Shown here: positions 1 to 7,441 of the stretch, one piece after another
Layout: every line of letters starts with the position of its first letter
Position numbering within the stretch: position 1 is the first letter of the stretch
Source: DASUPK01 sp963695805
GTDB taxonomy: Bacteria > Actinomycetota > Thermoleophilia > Solirubrobacterales > 70-9
Length of the DNA stretch: 64,000 nucleotides
Direction of reading: 5' to 3'
NCBI GenBank assembly: GCA_963695805.1
Contig: CAVOHV010000015.1
Location: 62,001 to 126,000, forward strand
Translations under genes and position numbers: made by a program
Notes under the pieces: model-generated
Seen by the model: the letters and a program-made list of their open reading frames with translations, nothing else
Told to the model about the DNA's origin: nothing
Database searches by the model: none

Positions 1-248
1 CTTGTTCGACGATTTGGCGCTCGCGTTTGCCTGGGCGATTGCGTCGTGCAGCGTCGTGTGCCCGGGATCAACGGGGTCGTTGAGGCTGTCGACGGTGAAG
101 GTGGCGGCTGAGCCGTCCCGCCCACCAGCAGCGTCGCTCCGACCGTGACGCCCGCGCCCGTTGCGAGTCGGCGCCGGACCGGGTTGGGGCGCCTACCTCC
201 CGAGTGCCGCCGCTCCTTCTCCCGCATCTTGCGCCGACGCTTGGTCAT
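1..248 (-). pseudogene. Secreted beta-helix-type protein, N-terminal part, frameshifted, cut by window edge
   Basis: The minus strand from ATG 248 reads a basic N-terminus (MTKRRRKMREKERR), then RRRLATGAGVTVGATLLVGG-TAQ, which looks like a signal segment. The next recognisable sequence, AATFTVDSLNDPVDPG and LHDAIAQANA, is in a different frame. This second part resembles the N-terminal region of secreted parallel beta-helix proteins. Restoring one G near position 107, after the TAQ codons, joins the two parts. The start overlaps the stop of the upstream phosphoesterase gene (ATGA), so the genes look translationally coupled. The gene continues beyond the left edge. The frameshift is either a real lesion or a sequencing error; the family assignment rests on a short stretch. 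Confidence 0.55.
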
Positions 249-1957
249 CGCCTACCTCTTTTCTTCTTGCACTTCTTCTTCTTGGCGCTCTCGGCCGAGC
301 GCTTGTGCTTCTTCTTCTTGCACTTCTTCTTCTTCTCCGCTCCCGGAAAAACGTACGTCTGGCTGTCGAAGGTTCGTCCCAGCGAGTCCGTCGGGGTGAC
401 GGTGACCGTGTTCCCAGCGACGCTGACCAGCAGGAAGTGGAAGACCTGACTCGGCGAAACGGGCCGAGACGCGCTGCCACAGGCGCTGCCCGTGCCGGAG
501 GAATTCGACCAGCCGATCGCGTAGGCGACGATGCCGGCAAGGCCGCTGCACTTGCTGACCGGCTCCAGGGGTGCGCCGCCGCCCCCGGTCACGTAGCTGA
601 TCAGGCCGCCGGGGCCATTCGCGTTGTTGCGCTCGTAGATGTGGGCGTTGCCGTTGAACGCGATGTCGACCCCGTACCGGCTGAGCAGTCCTTCCAGACT
701 GTCCGGACCGTGAAGGAAGGCGTCCGACGTCTCGGTCGCGTTGGCCGAGTAGAGCGGGAAGTGGAAGGTCGCGAACTTGACCTGCGCCGGATGGGTGGCG
801 AGGTCGTGCTCGAGCCACTGGTACTCCGGGCTGCCGGGTGTCCAGTGGTTGTCGAAGTCGTTCTCATAGAGGCTGCCCGTGCCGAGGTTGGAGTTCGCCC
901 AGGCGGCGTCCAGCATGTAGAACCGCGCGGGCCCCGCGTCGAACGCGTACCAGACGCTCGGGTAATTCGCCGACGCCGTCCCGTTCAGGCAGCAGTAGTT
1001 GTCGATCTGGAAGCGTCCATTGGAGCCGGCGGCCGCCGAGGCACCCGGCCAGATCAGCAGGAAGGTCGCGTTCAAGCCGTGGTTTCCAAGAACGGGGAAG
1101 TGCGGCATCGAGGCGCCTGCCACAGTCCAGAACGCTGGACCGAAAACCGCGCTGACATCGGCACCGGTCTGGTAGAGATCGCCGTAGTTCGTCTGGCTCC
1201 CGCCCGGATAGGCGATATCGCCGGTCGAGAGCGCGAACCGCGCCCCGCTCGAGGCGAGCTGGCCGAGCAGGTTCGCCTGGTCGGGGTTGCCGCTGGCGGT
1301 GACGGAGCCCCAGTCGCCGAGCACCGCGAACTTGAACGGAGTCGTCGAACCCGCGGGAAGCTGTGTGCTGAACCGCGGCGAGGGATTCGAGCCGAGCAGG
1401 TTGAGATCCGGATCACTCCGACGGGCCTTCTTCTTCTTCTTGCATTTCTTCTTCTTGGCCGCCGCGGCCCTGCGGTGATGCCTCTTCTTCTTGCACTTTT
1501 TGGCCCTGGCCCCCAGATACACCCGGTAGCAGTAAGTCGTATGCGGTGCCAGGTTGAGGCGCGCCTCCCACTGGTACTCGGGCGTCGAGCCAACCGTGAT
1601 CTGGGTCCTGGTCGCGGATCTGCTGTGCGCCGTGCAGCTCTCCACGCCCGCCGCTCCCCAGGTCACGTAGGCCGACGCGCTTGACCGATCGGTGGCCCAG
1701 TTGACCGTCGCGCCCCCGCCGGCCACGTCGGTCAGATACGGGTAGCGGGTCAGCTGAGGAGCGTACGGGGGGGAGAGCGGCGCCAGGGCCGTCCCAGTGA
1801 GGGAAGCCGAGGCCGTGCCGCCGGGGGTACCCGAGACCTGCAGGTTGGCGGACTTGGCGCCGGCGCTGGTGGGAGAGAAGGTCATGGCGAGGGTGCAGAC
1901 GAGCAGCGAGGAGGCGGTGAGGGCCAACGCAACCGTCCTGCTCCCCGGCGCGGCCAT
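245..1957 (-). CDS. Secreted purple-acid-phosphatase-like metallophosphoesterase with KKCKKK inserts
   Basis: 570 residues. Residues 1-35 form a signal peptide. Residues about 65-150 look like the Fn3-like N-domain of purple acid phosphatases. The catalytic domain begins near 210: FAVLGDWGS, STGDIAYPG (244-252), LGNHG (290-294), HFPLY (399-403) and NGNAHIYER (435-443). The last motif is normally GHxH; the first His is Asn (436-439 read GNAH), so one expected metal ligand is missing. Lys/Cys clusters interrupt the protein near 153-176 and form its C-terminus (about 542-570). It probably acts on phosphate monoesters outside the cell, but activity is uncertain given the substitution. It lies in a three-gene overlapping minus-strand unit. 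Confidence 0.8.
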   Translation of the reverse strand: MAAPGSRTVALALTASSLLVCTLAMTFSPTSAGAKSANLQVSGTPGGTASASLTGTALAPLSPPYAPQLTRYPYLTDVAGGGATVNWATDRSSASAYVTWGAAGVESCTAHSRSATRTQITVGSTPEYQWEARLNLAPHTTYCYRVYLGARAKKCKKKRHHRRAAAAKKKKCKKKKKARRSDPDLNLLGSNPSPRFSTQLPAGSTTPFKFAVLGDWGSVTASGNPDQANLLGQLASSGARFALSTGDIAYPGGSQTNYGDLYQTGADVSAVFGPAFWTVAGASMPHFPVLGNHGLNATFLLIWPGASAAAGSNGRFQIDNYCCLNGTASANYPSVWYAFDAGPARFYMLDAAWANSNLGTGSLYENDFDNHWTPGSPEYQWLEHDLATHPAQVKFATFHFPLYSANATETSDAFLHGPDSLEGLLSRYGVDIAFNGNAHIYERNNANGPGGLISYVTGGGGAPLEPVSKCSGLAGIVAYAIGWSNSSGTGSACGSASRPVSPSQVFHFLLVSVAGNTVTVTPTDSLGRTFDSQTYVFPGAEKKKKCKKKKHKRSAESAKKKKCKKKRGRR

Positions 1958-2468
1958 CAGTCCGGCTTCTCCCGCAACGTGAGGTATTCCGAGGAGACGC
2001 CCGCGGTGCGCCCGTTCGGCGTGAAGGTCGCCACGAACGCGACGGCGATGCTCGCATCGAGACCCACGTGGTCCCCGATCCGGATGGGGAGCTTGGTCGC
2101 GAAGGGGCCGGAGACCACGTTCCCTGGGATGCAGGCGACCGACGTTAGGGACGTGCTCGTGCCGGCACCGGCGTAGCTGACGCCCCCGCCCGTGCGCAGG
2201 ATTCTGAGGCTCACCGTGTTGCCCCGAACTGGTCCGAGAACCACCAGCTGGTCACCGTCCCGTTGACCGGAGAGGTCAAGCCGCCGGGAGCCAGATCCGA
2301 GCTGAGTGCCAGGTTCGTGATCGTGCAGGGAAAGGCGTAGCACGGGGTGTTGTCATCCGGCGCGTCCGCCAGGTTGCTGCCGATCGTCACGGCGGCCTGG
2401 GCGGTGGCGCCAATCGCCAGGCTTGCGGTGACCGCCAACACCGCGACGATCGATGCTCCCTTCCTCAT
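1957..2468 (-). pseudogene. Small secreted hypothetical protein, one-base frameshift
   Basis: Two overlapping frames make one protein. The first, from ATG 2468, gives MRKGASIVAVLAVTASL with a signal peptide and ends shortly after NGTVTSWW. The second carries GPVRGNTVSLRILR and runs to TGA 1957. Adding one G in the GG run near 2235 would give SWWVLGPVRGNTVSLRILR, a smooth join. The product would be about 170 residues: signal peptide plus a beta-rich domain with a few Cys. No function recognised. Its stop overlaps the phosphoesterase start by one base. I chose 2468 rather than the upstream ATG at 2488 because the signal peptide begins there. Confidence 0.55.
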
Positions 2469-2617
2469 CCTGACCACGCTAACCCATGACATCGTGCGTT
2501 GTTGTGGCGAAGATCCCTGTGATCTCGGGCGAGGCGGTCCTGGCCGCTGTCGATGCGAATAAGGGCTTTCCAAATCCCTTCCATAACGTGCCTCTAGGCC
2601 TCCCCACCCGCCCCCAC

Positions 2618-2648
2618 ATAAACGAAAACCCCGCCTGAGCGGGGCTTT
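2618..2648 (-). terminator. Rho-independent terminator after tRNA-Ile
   Basis: On the minus strand a GCCCCGC / GCGGGG stem with a TCAG loop (2629-2644) is followed by TTTTCGTTT. It sits just downstream of the tRNA-Ile gene and would end transcripts coming from the parB side. Confidence 0.8.
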
Positions 2649-2654
2649 CGAGAG

Positions 2655-2728
<74 letters not shown>

Positions 2729-2741
2729 GCGGGCGCTGATT

Positions 2742-3602
2742 CTAGCTGCGGCGCCGAAGCCGTTTTGCCAGCGACTCGAGCTCGCCGACGTCGTCGAAGC
2801 GGAGCTCCGCCCTGACGCCGTTGCCGTCGCGCCGCACTCGGACGTCCTGCCCGAGAACTGAGCCGAGCAGGTCCTCAGCCTCCGTCATCGCCGCGCGTTC
2901 CTCGGCCGAGATACGGCCACCGCTCGCCTTCTTGCGGCGGGCGCCGCCATCGGCCGCCCGGCGCTCGGTGTCGCGGACCGACCAGCCCTCGGCGGCGGCC
3001 TGCTTGGCGAGCCGCGCCCGGCGGTCCTGGTCGCCGACCTGGAGGATCGCCCTCCCGTGCCCCTCACTGAGCTCGCCACGCTCGAGCAGCGTGAGGACCG
3101 AGTCGGGCAGATCGAGGAGCCGGATCAGATTGGAGATGGCGGCGCGGCTCCGGCCGACACGGCGGGCGAGCTCCTCCTTCGAGATCCCGAGGTCGTCCAC
3201 GAGGGCGGCGCAGGCCCGGGCCTCGTCGACGGCGTTGAGGTCCTCGCGGACCATGTTCTCGATCAGCGCGGCCTGCATGCGCTCGTCCTCCGGCGAGGTC
3301 CGGACCACGGCGGGGACCCGGTCGATGCCCGCCTTCTGTGCGGCGCGCCACCGCCGTTCGCCGGCGACCAGCTCGTAGCGGCCGTCATCCAGGGGCCGGA
3401 CGATCAGCGGCTGGAGGAGGCCGACGGACCCGATCGACCCAGCCAGGGCGTCGAGCGACGCGGTGTCGAACTTGGCCCGGGGTTGGTCGGGGTTGGGCTC
3501 GATCTGGGTGACCTCGAGCTCACGCAGCTCCGGCCCCCCGGCGTTGCTATCCGGCAGGATCGCGGAGAGCCCCCTCCCCATGCCGCGGCGCCGCTCAGCC
3601 AT
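2742..3602 (-). CDS. parB: Chromosome partitioning protein ParB (Spo0J family)
   Basis: 286 residues. ParB binds parS sites near the origin, spreads as a CTP-dependent clamp and stimulates the ATPase of ParA. Visible elements: N-terminal MGRGLSAIL (8-16, typical ParA-contact region), the nucleotide-binding motif GERRWRA near 80-87, ENMVREDLN near 114, and a helix-turn-helix around 140-165 (RRVGRSRAAISNLIRLLDLP). The C-terminus should dimerise. The ATG overlaps the parA stop by one base, so the pair is translationally coupled and last in the rpmH-to-parB minus-strand run. I could not find a convincing parS site. Confidence 0.95.
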   Translation of the reverse strand: MAERRRGMGRGLSAILPDSNAGGPELRELEVTQIEPNPDQPRAKFDTASLDALAGSIGSVGLLQPLIVRPLDDGRYELVAGERRWRAAQKAGIDRVPAVVRTSPEDERMQAALIENMVREDLNAVDEARACAALVDDLGISKEELARRVGRSRAAISNLIRLLDLPDSVLTLLERGELSEGHGRAILQVGDQDRRARLAKQAAAEGWSVRDTERRAADGGARRKKASGGRISAEERAAMTEAEDLLGSVLGQDVRVRRDGNGVRAELRFDDVGELESLAKRLRRRS

Positions 3603-4381
3603 CAGGCGGCCTCCCTCTCGGCCGCCTGCAGAGCGAGCACCTCTTCCGCCAGGGCCCGATAGGCGCGCGACCCGGTCGATTTCGGATCGTGCTCGGAGAC
3701 CGGGATGCCGTAGCTGGGGGCCTCGGCGACCCGGACGCTCCGCGGGACCACCGTGTCGAAGACTCTCGCCGGGAGGTGTTCTCGCAGCTCGCGCTCGACG
3801 TCCTGAGCCAGTCGGGTGCGATCGTCGTGCATCGTGATCAGGACCCCCGCCATCTCCAGCTGGGGATTGAGCTCCTGGCGGACCAGCTTGAGCGTGTCGA
3901 GGAACTGGACGAGGCCCTCAAGTGCCAGGTACTCGGCCTGGACCGGAACGATCACCTTGTCGGCCGCGACGAGGGCATTGACCGCGACCGGGCCGAGCGA
4001 GGGTGGGCAGTCGAGCAGCGTGTAGGCGAAGCGCTCCCTGACCGGGCCGAGGCCGTCGCGGAGGCGAGTCTCATAGCCACTCGCCTGCGGCAGCTCGATC
4101 GCAGCGCCGGCGAGATCGACATGCGCGGGAACTATCCACAGGTTGTCGGAGCCGGCGGGCCTGGCGGCCTCGGCCACCGAGACCTCCCCCGTCAGGCAGT
4201 CGTAGGACGAGGGCGTCGAGTTCTTCGGCAGCCCGAGCGCAACCGTTGCATTGCATTGCGCGTCGAGGTCGACGAGCAGCGTCTGCTCCCCGTCTGCGGC
4301 CACGCAGGCGCCCATGTTGACGGCCGTGGTCGTCTTGCCCACGCCGCCCTTCTGGTTCGCGATCGCATAGACGGTTCCCAT
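3602..4381 (-). CDS. parA: Chromosome partitioning ATPase ParA (Soj)
   Basis: 259 residues. Deviant Walker A KGGVGKTT near residues 10-17 with the MinD/ParA signature lysine, DLDAQCN near 40 and DCPPSLG near 125 are all present. It binds the nucleoid with ATP and works with ParB in origin segregation. The open frame extends far upstream, but MGTVYAIANQKGGVGKTT is the expected family start, so ATG 4381 was chosen. It follows rsmG with a 14-base gap and overlaps parB. Confidence 0.95.
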   Translation of the reverse strand: MGTVYAIANQKGGVGKTTTAVNMGACVAADGEQTLLVDLDAQCNATVALGLPKNSTPSSYDCLTGEVSVAEAARPAGSDNLWIVPAHVDLAGAAIELPQASGYETRLRDGLGPVRERFAYTLLDCPPSLGPVAVNALVAADKVIVPVQAEYLALEGLVQFLDTLKLVRQELNPQLEMAGVLITMHDDRTRLAQDVERELREHLPARVFDTVVPRSVRVAEAPSYGIPVSEHDPKSTGSRAYRALAEEVLALQAAEREAA

Positions 4382-4395
4382 TGAGTTCGTTCGGC

Positions 4396-5073
4396 TCAGT
4401 TTCGTTCGGTCCCGAACGGCCGCTTCCCCGCCATCCCGGGGCGCCGCGGCAGCCCGTTCGGAGTCGGTCCATTCTTGCGGAGCAGGTGGATGTGTCGGTC
4501 GCGGCTGCCCGGATATGGCCGCACTGAGCGGATCTCGGTCGGCTCCATCGCCAGGCGATCGGCCGCTCGCGCCACCTCCGCCTCCTCGTCGGTGGAGCGA
4601 GCCCCCTTCCAGGCGGCGAGCACTCCGCCGTCTCGCAGCAGCGGCGCGGCGAGCTCCGCGAGGGTCGCGAGCCGGCCGACGGCCCTCGCTGTAACGGCGT
4701 CGTAGGCCTCGCGGCCCTCGCCGGCGGCCCACTCCTCGGAGCGCTCGCAGACGACCGAGGAGTTGGCGAGACCCATCCTGCCGATCGCGTCTCCCAGGAA
4801 GGCGCACTTGCGCTCGACGGACTCGATCAGGTCGACGTGCGTGCCGGACAGCGCCGCGGCCAGCACCAGGCCGGGGAGCCCGGCGCCGCTGCCGAGGTCG
4901 GCGATCCGCCTGGCCGAACGGAGCGGCTCGAGCTCGAGGCCGCTGAGCGAGTCGGCGATGTGAACGTCGCGCGCCTTTCGCGCCGTGGACGCTGAGATCG
5001 GGGCGCGCGGCTCCTCCAGCATCCGCACCAGCTCCTCGATTGCGGGCTCTGCCGCATCGGGGATCGCGCTCAA
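4396..5073 (-). CDS. rsmG: 16S rRNA (guanine(527)-N7)-methyltransferase RsmG
   Basis: 225 residues. SAM-dependent methylation of G527 of 16S rRNA; loss of this enzyme gives low-level streptomycin resistance in other bacteria. The family motif VHIADSLSGL precedes the SAM-binding loop IADLGSGAGLPGLVLA; further on are DLIESVERKCAFL and AVGRLATLAELAAPLL. The start is a TTG (5073) overlapping the jag stop as TTGA, which fits coupling in the operon. The tail KRPFGTERN is a short non-conserved extension. Confidence 0.93.
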   Translation of the reverse strand: MSAIPDAAEPAIEELVRMLEEPRAPISASTARKARDVHIADSLSGLELEPLRSARRIADLGSGAGLPGLVLAAALSGTHVDLIESVERKCAFLGDAIGRMGLANSSVVCERSEEWAAGEGREAYDAVTARAVGRLATLAELAAPLLRDGGVLAAWKGARSTDEEAEVARAADRLAMEPTEIRSVRPYPGSRDRHIHLLRKNGPTPNGLPRRPGMAGKRPFGTERN

Positions 5074-5567
5074 TCCGAGACGAGAGGTGCGACCACCACG
5101 TAGCGATTGGGCTCGTCGCCCTCGCTGTAGGTCTCGACCTCGGGGCGATCGCGGAGGTGCTCGTGGACGACCCGCCGCTCGTTAGAACCCATCGGGTCCA
5201 TCTCGACCGCCTCGTTGTGGCGAATCGCGTCCTCGGCGGCGAGGTCGGCTCGGCGCCGCAGCGACTCGCCCTGACGACGGCGGTAGCCGGCGGCGTCGAC
5301 CGTGACCCGCTTGCGCTCCTGACGCCCACGGAAGGCGGCCTGGTAGCAGAGCAGCTGGATCGCGTCGATCGTCTGGCCGTGGCGGCCGATCAGCAGACCC
5401 ACCTCCTCGCCCTCGATGTCGGCCTGGATCTCATCCTCGCCCTCCTCGACCGCCACCGAGGCCTCCAGCCCAAGCTCGTCGAGGATGCGCTCGAGGAGCG
5501 CCCGGACTCGCTCGGCCGGATCCTCCGGCAATACCGCCTGCTGCGACTCGAGCTCTCCTTCAGCCAC
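5070..5567 (-). CDS. jag: RNA-binding protein Jag/KhpB (KH and R3H domains)
   Basis: 165 residues. The KH core includes GLLIGRHGQTIDAIQ (the GxxG loop is GRHG). An R3H region follows in the second half (DPMGSNERRVVHEHL, with the R-x3-H pattern). These proteins bind RNA and affect cell elongation and division in Gram-positives; the gene typically follows yidC, as here. The short Jag_N domain seen in Firmicutes is missing. Confidence 0.92.
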   Translation of the reverse strand: MAEGELESQQAVLPEDPAERVRALLERILDELGLEASVAVEEGEDEIQADIEGEEVGLLIGRHGQTIDAIQLLCYQAAFRGRQERKRVTVDAAGYRRRQGESLRRRADLAAEDAIRHNEAVEMDPMGSNERRVVHEHLRDRPEVETYSEGDEPNRYVVVAPLVSD

Positions 5568-5590
5568 GCGGAGAGTCTAAGCCGGGGCGC

Positions 5591-6352
5591 CTACCGGCGC
5601 CGCTTGCGCTTGCGCGGAGGCGGAGGCGGCGGCTTCGTCGCGCGCACCTCTTCGGGGGTGGGCAGCGCGGGAAGCGGCCAGACGAAGTGGATGACGGTCT
5701 GCTGGCCGACCTGCCAGAGACCGCTGGCGATGAAGTAGACACCGATGCCGGCAGGAGCATTCGGGATCAGGAAGACGGTCACCAGGGAGAAGACTCCCGC
5801 GAACAGGTAGCGCTGCATGTTGCCGCTGCCGGTGGTCTGGGGCGAGGGCGTGAAGAGGATTAGGGCAAAGGTGCCAGCGACGGCGAGTACGACCAGAACC
5901 ACGGCCTCCGCGCCCTGGGGGTGCTCCGCGAGATGGTTGATGAACAGCCAACCAGGGTCGCCCGACGCTCTCAGCTCGTCGCTGAAGGTCGTACTCCGCA
6001 GGAGGTTGTAGAGCGCGATGAAGACTGGGAACTGGAAGACCAGGGGCAGGCAGGCGGCGAGCGGGTTCACCCCATGCTCCTGGAAGAGCGCCATCTGCTC
6101 GCGCTGCATGCGCTGGCGGTCGTCCTTGTACTTCTCCTGGATTTCCTTGATGTACGGCTGCAGGGCCTGCATCTCGCGCATGCCGTGCATGGATCGGAGG
6201 GTGAAGGGCAGGACTACGAGCCGGGAGAGCCAGGTGATCAGGATGATCCCGACACCCCAGGTGACGCCGACGTCGTCGTGGAGCCAGGTGATGGCCGAGT
6301 TGAAGAGATCCTCAAGTTGGGAGATGACGGGGATTACGGCGTTGAGGAACAC
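5591..6352 (-). CDS. yidC: Membrane protein insertase YidC
   Basis: 253 residues, the short form without the large periplasmic domain of Gram-negatives. It inserts membrane proteins with or without Sec. Five hydrophobic segments are visible: near 30-50 (VGIILITWLSRLVVLPFTLR, with the conserved groove Arg), 100-120 (ACLPLVFQFPVFIALYNLL), 150-170, 185-200 and 205-220. A cytosolic amphipathic loop (MREMQALQPYIKEIQEKYK) precedes the second. The tail PPPPPPRKRKRRR is strongly basic, as in forms that contact the ribosome directly. It follows yidD with an 8-base gap. Confidence 0.95.
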   Translation of the reverse strand: MFLNAVIPVISQLEDLFNSAITWLHDDVGVTWGVGIILITWLSRLVVLPFTLRSMHGMREMQALQPYIKEIQEKYKDDRQRMQREQMALFQEHGVNPLAACLPLVFQFPVFIALYNLLRSTTFSDELRASGDPGWLFINHLAEHPQGAEAVVLVVLAVAGTFALILFTPSPQTTGSGNMQRYLFAGVFSLVTVFLIPNAPAGIGVYFIASGLWQVGQQTVIHFVWPLPALPTPEEVRATKPPPPPPRKRKRRR

Positions 6353-6361
6353 GTACGACTC

Positions 6362-6679
6362 CTACGTCGGATCGAGGCGGTTGGATCCGGCGGGAGCCGG
6401 CGGAGCCGGCCTTCGCCGCCGCTCAGACCGGGTGGGCGTGTCCCGAAACAGACGACGGTTCGAGAGCTCGTCGACGCCCCCGTGGCTGAACGGGTTGCAG
6501 CGCAGCAGTCGCCAGCCGGCCAGGATCGTTCCGCGGGCCGGACCAAGCTCGCGGACCGCCTCGATTGCGTAGGCCGAGCAGGTCGGGTAATAGCGGCAGC
6601 GCGGCGCGATGGCGGGAGAGATCCAGCGCTGGTAGGCCCGGATGGGGGCGATCAGCAGAGCCTCGAGCAGGCGTTTCAC
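6362..6679 (-). CDS. yidD: Membrane protein insertion efficiency factor YidD
   Basis: 105 residues. Family signatures: IRAYQRWISPAIAPRCRYYP, TCSAYAIEA and GWRLLRCNPFSHGGVD; the three conserved Cys are present. It is a small membrane-associated helper of YidC. ATG 6679 overlaps the rnpA stop (ATGA). The C-terminal 25 residues are a non-conserved Arg/Pro-rich tail. Confidence 0.95.
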   Translation of the reverse strand: MKRLLEALLIAPIRAYQRWISPAIAPRCRYYPTCSAYAIEAVRELGPARGTILAGWRLLRCNPFSHGGVDELSNRRLFRDTPTRSERRRRPAPPAPAGSNRLDPT

Positions 6680-7062
6680 GACAAACGCTCCTCATCTGCA
6701 GTCTCCATGAGCTCCGCCAGCGAGCTGCGGACGCCCTCCTGACCCTCACGCTCGAGTAGACCCTCCGCCCCTGGCCGGGCGACGATCACGTAGTCGCGTC
6801 TGGGCTGAATCCGCTCGGAGAGCTCCCAGAACGCGTCCCGGACGGCACGCCTCACCTTGTTCCTGGTCACGGCCTTGCCGATCTTCCGGCCCACCGACAG
6901 ACCGAGCCGCGCACCGTCCTCCGGCTCATCGTCGCGGCGGGCGAAGGAGTAGACGACCAGGAAGCGGTTGGCACACGAATCCCCCTCTCGGTAGACACGG
7001 TCGAAGTCGCCGCTCCTGGTGAGGCGGCGGCGGCTGGCATCGGAGCGGCCCTCGGAGGCCAA
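6676..7062 (-). CDS. rnpA: Ribonuclease P protein component
   Basis: 128 residues. It binds the RNase P RNA and helps mature tRNA 5' ends. The signature RNKVRRAVRDAFWE (RNR motif) and the N-terminal LTRSGDFDRVYREG are present. The frame is open far upstream through rpmH, but the TTG at 7062, two bases after the rpmH stop, gives the expected length, so I chose it. rpmH and rnpA are adjacent and co-transcribed in most bacteria. Confidence 0.92.
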   Translation of the reverse strand: MASEGRSDASRRRLTRSGDFDRVYREGDSCANRFLVVYSFARRDDEPEDGARLGLSVGRKIGKAVTRNKVRRAVRDAFWELSERIQPRRDYVIVARPGAEGLLEREGQEGVRSSLAELMETADEERLS

Positions 7063-7064
7063 CG

Positions 7065-7199
7065 CTAGGGAGTGAGGCGCTTGCGGCCCTTCTGACGCCG
7101 CCGCCTCAGGATCGCCCGACCGGATCGGGTACGGCTGCGCGCTCGAAACCCGTGGGTCCGGGCTCGCTTGCGCTTCTTCGGCTGGTAGGTCCGCTTCAT
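7065..7199 (-). CDS. rpmH: 50S ribosomal protein L34
   Basis: 44 residues: MKRTYQPKKRKRARTHGF followed by RRRRQKGRKRL, a full-length L34. First gene of the minus-strand operon that runs through rnpA, yidD, yidC, jag, rsmG and parAB, and divergent from dnaA. The short leader (about 30 bases) shows no clear Shine-Dalgarno sequence. Confidence 0.97.
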   Translation of the reverse strand: MKRTYQPKKRKRARTHGFRARSRTRSGRAILRRRRQKGRKRLTP

Positions 7200-7235
7200 C
7201 GAAAGGGCCCAAATCGGGAGGGCGAGAGGCAGGGC

Positions 7236-7241
7236 AGTATA
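7236..7241 (-). promoter_or_regulatory. Probable -10 element of the rpmH operon
   Basis: The minus strand reads TATACT, with the rpmH ATG about 37 bases downstream. No good -35 hexamer stands out at 17 bases. Prediction by eye. Confidence 0.5.
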
Positions 7242-7359
7242 GGGCGTGGCCCCTTGGCGTCTCCGGCATCCGCGAGCCCGCGAATGCCCGCTCCCGGTTT
7301 TCGCCGCGTTTTGCACGGAGGTCGCCCGGCCACCCCTTTCGACGCCGTACGGGCGAGCC

Positions 7360-7365
7360 TATGAT
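7360..7365 (+). promoter_or_regulatory. Possible -10 element of dnaA
   Basis: TATGAT lies about 75 bases upstream of the dnaA start; a weak TTTCGA sits 17 bases before it. Transcription from here would place the hairpin repeat at 7381-7441 in the dnaA leader RNA. Confidence 0.4.
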
Positions 7366-7380
7366 CGGCCGCTCGCCAGC

Positions 7381-7441
7381 TTCACAAAACGGGTTGCTCC
7401 TAACTCATATGACGGGTGGCTCCTGGGGAGCCCCCTCGCAT
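7381..7441 (-). repeat. Intergenic hairpin repeat, copy A (dnaA leader)
   Basis: Minus-strand reading begins ATGCGAGGGGGCTCC, loop CCA, then GGAGCCACCCG and, after CATATGAGTTA, a second GGAGCAACCCGTTTTGTG half. GGCTCC pairs with GGAGCC, with a bulged A before the CCC that pairs with GGG. The copy ends on the dnaA start codon (CAT of the element is the complement of the ATG context at 7440). Same family as copies at 19660, 21461, 29606 and 36644. Confidence 0.75.

Noticed and set aside
7416..7439. GTG as an earlier dnaA start
   Set aside because: It adds eight residues encoded by the repeat element and no family member needs them; ATG 7440 is simpler. Not fully excluded.
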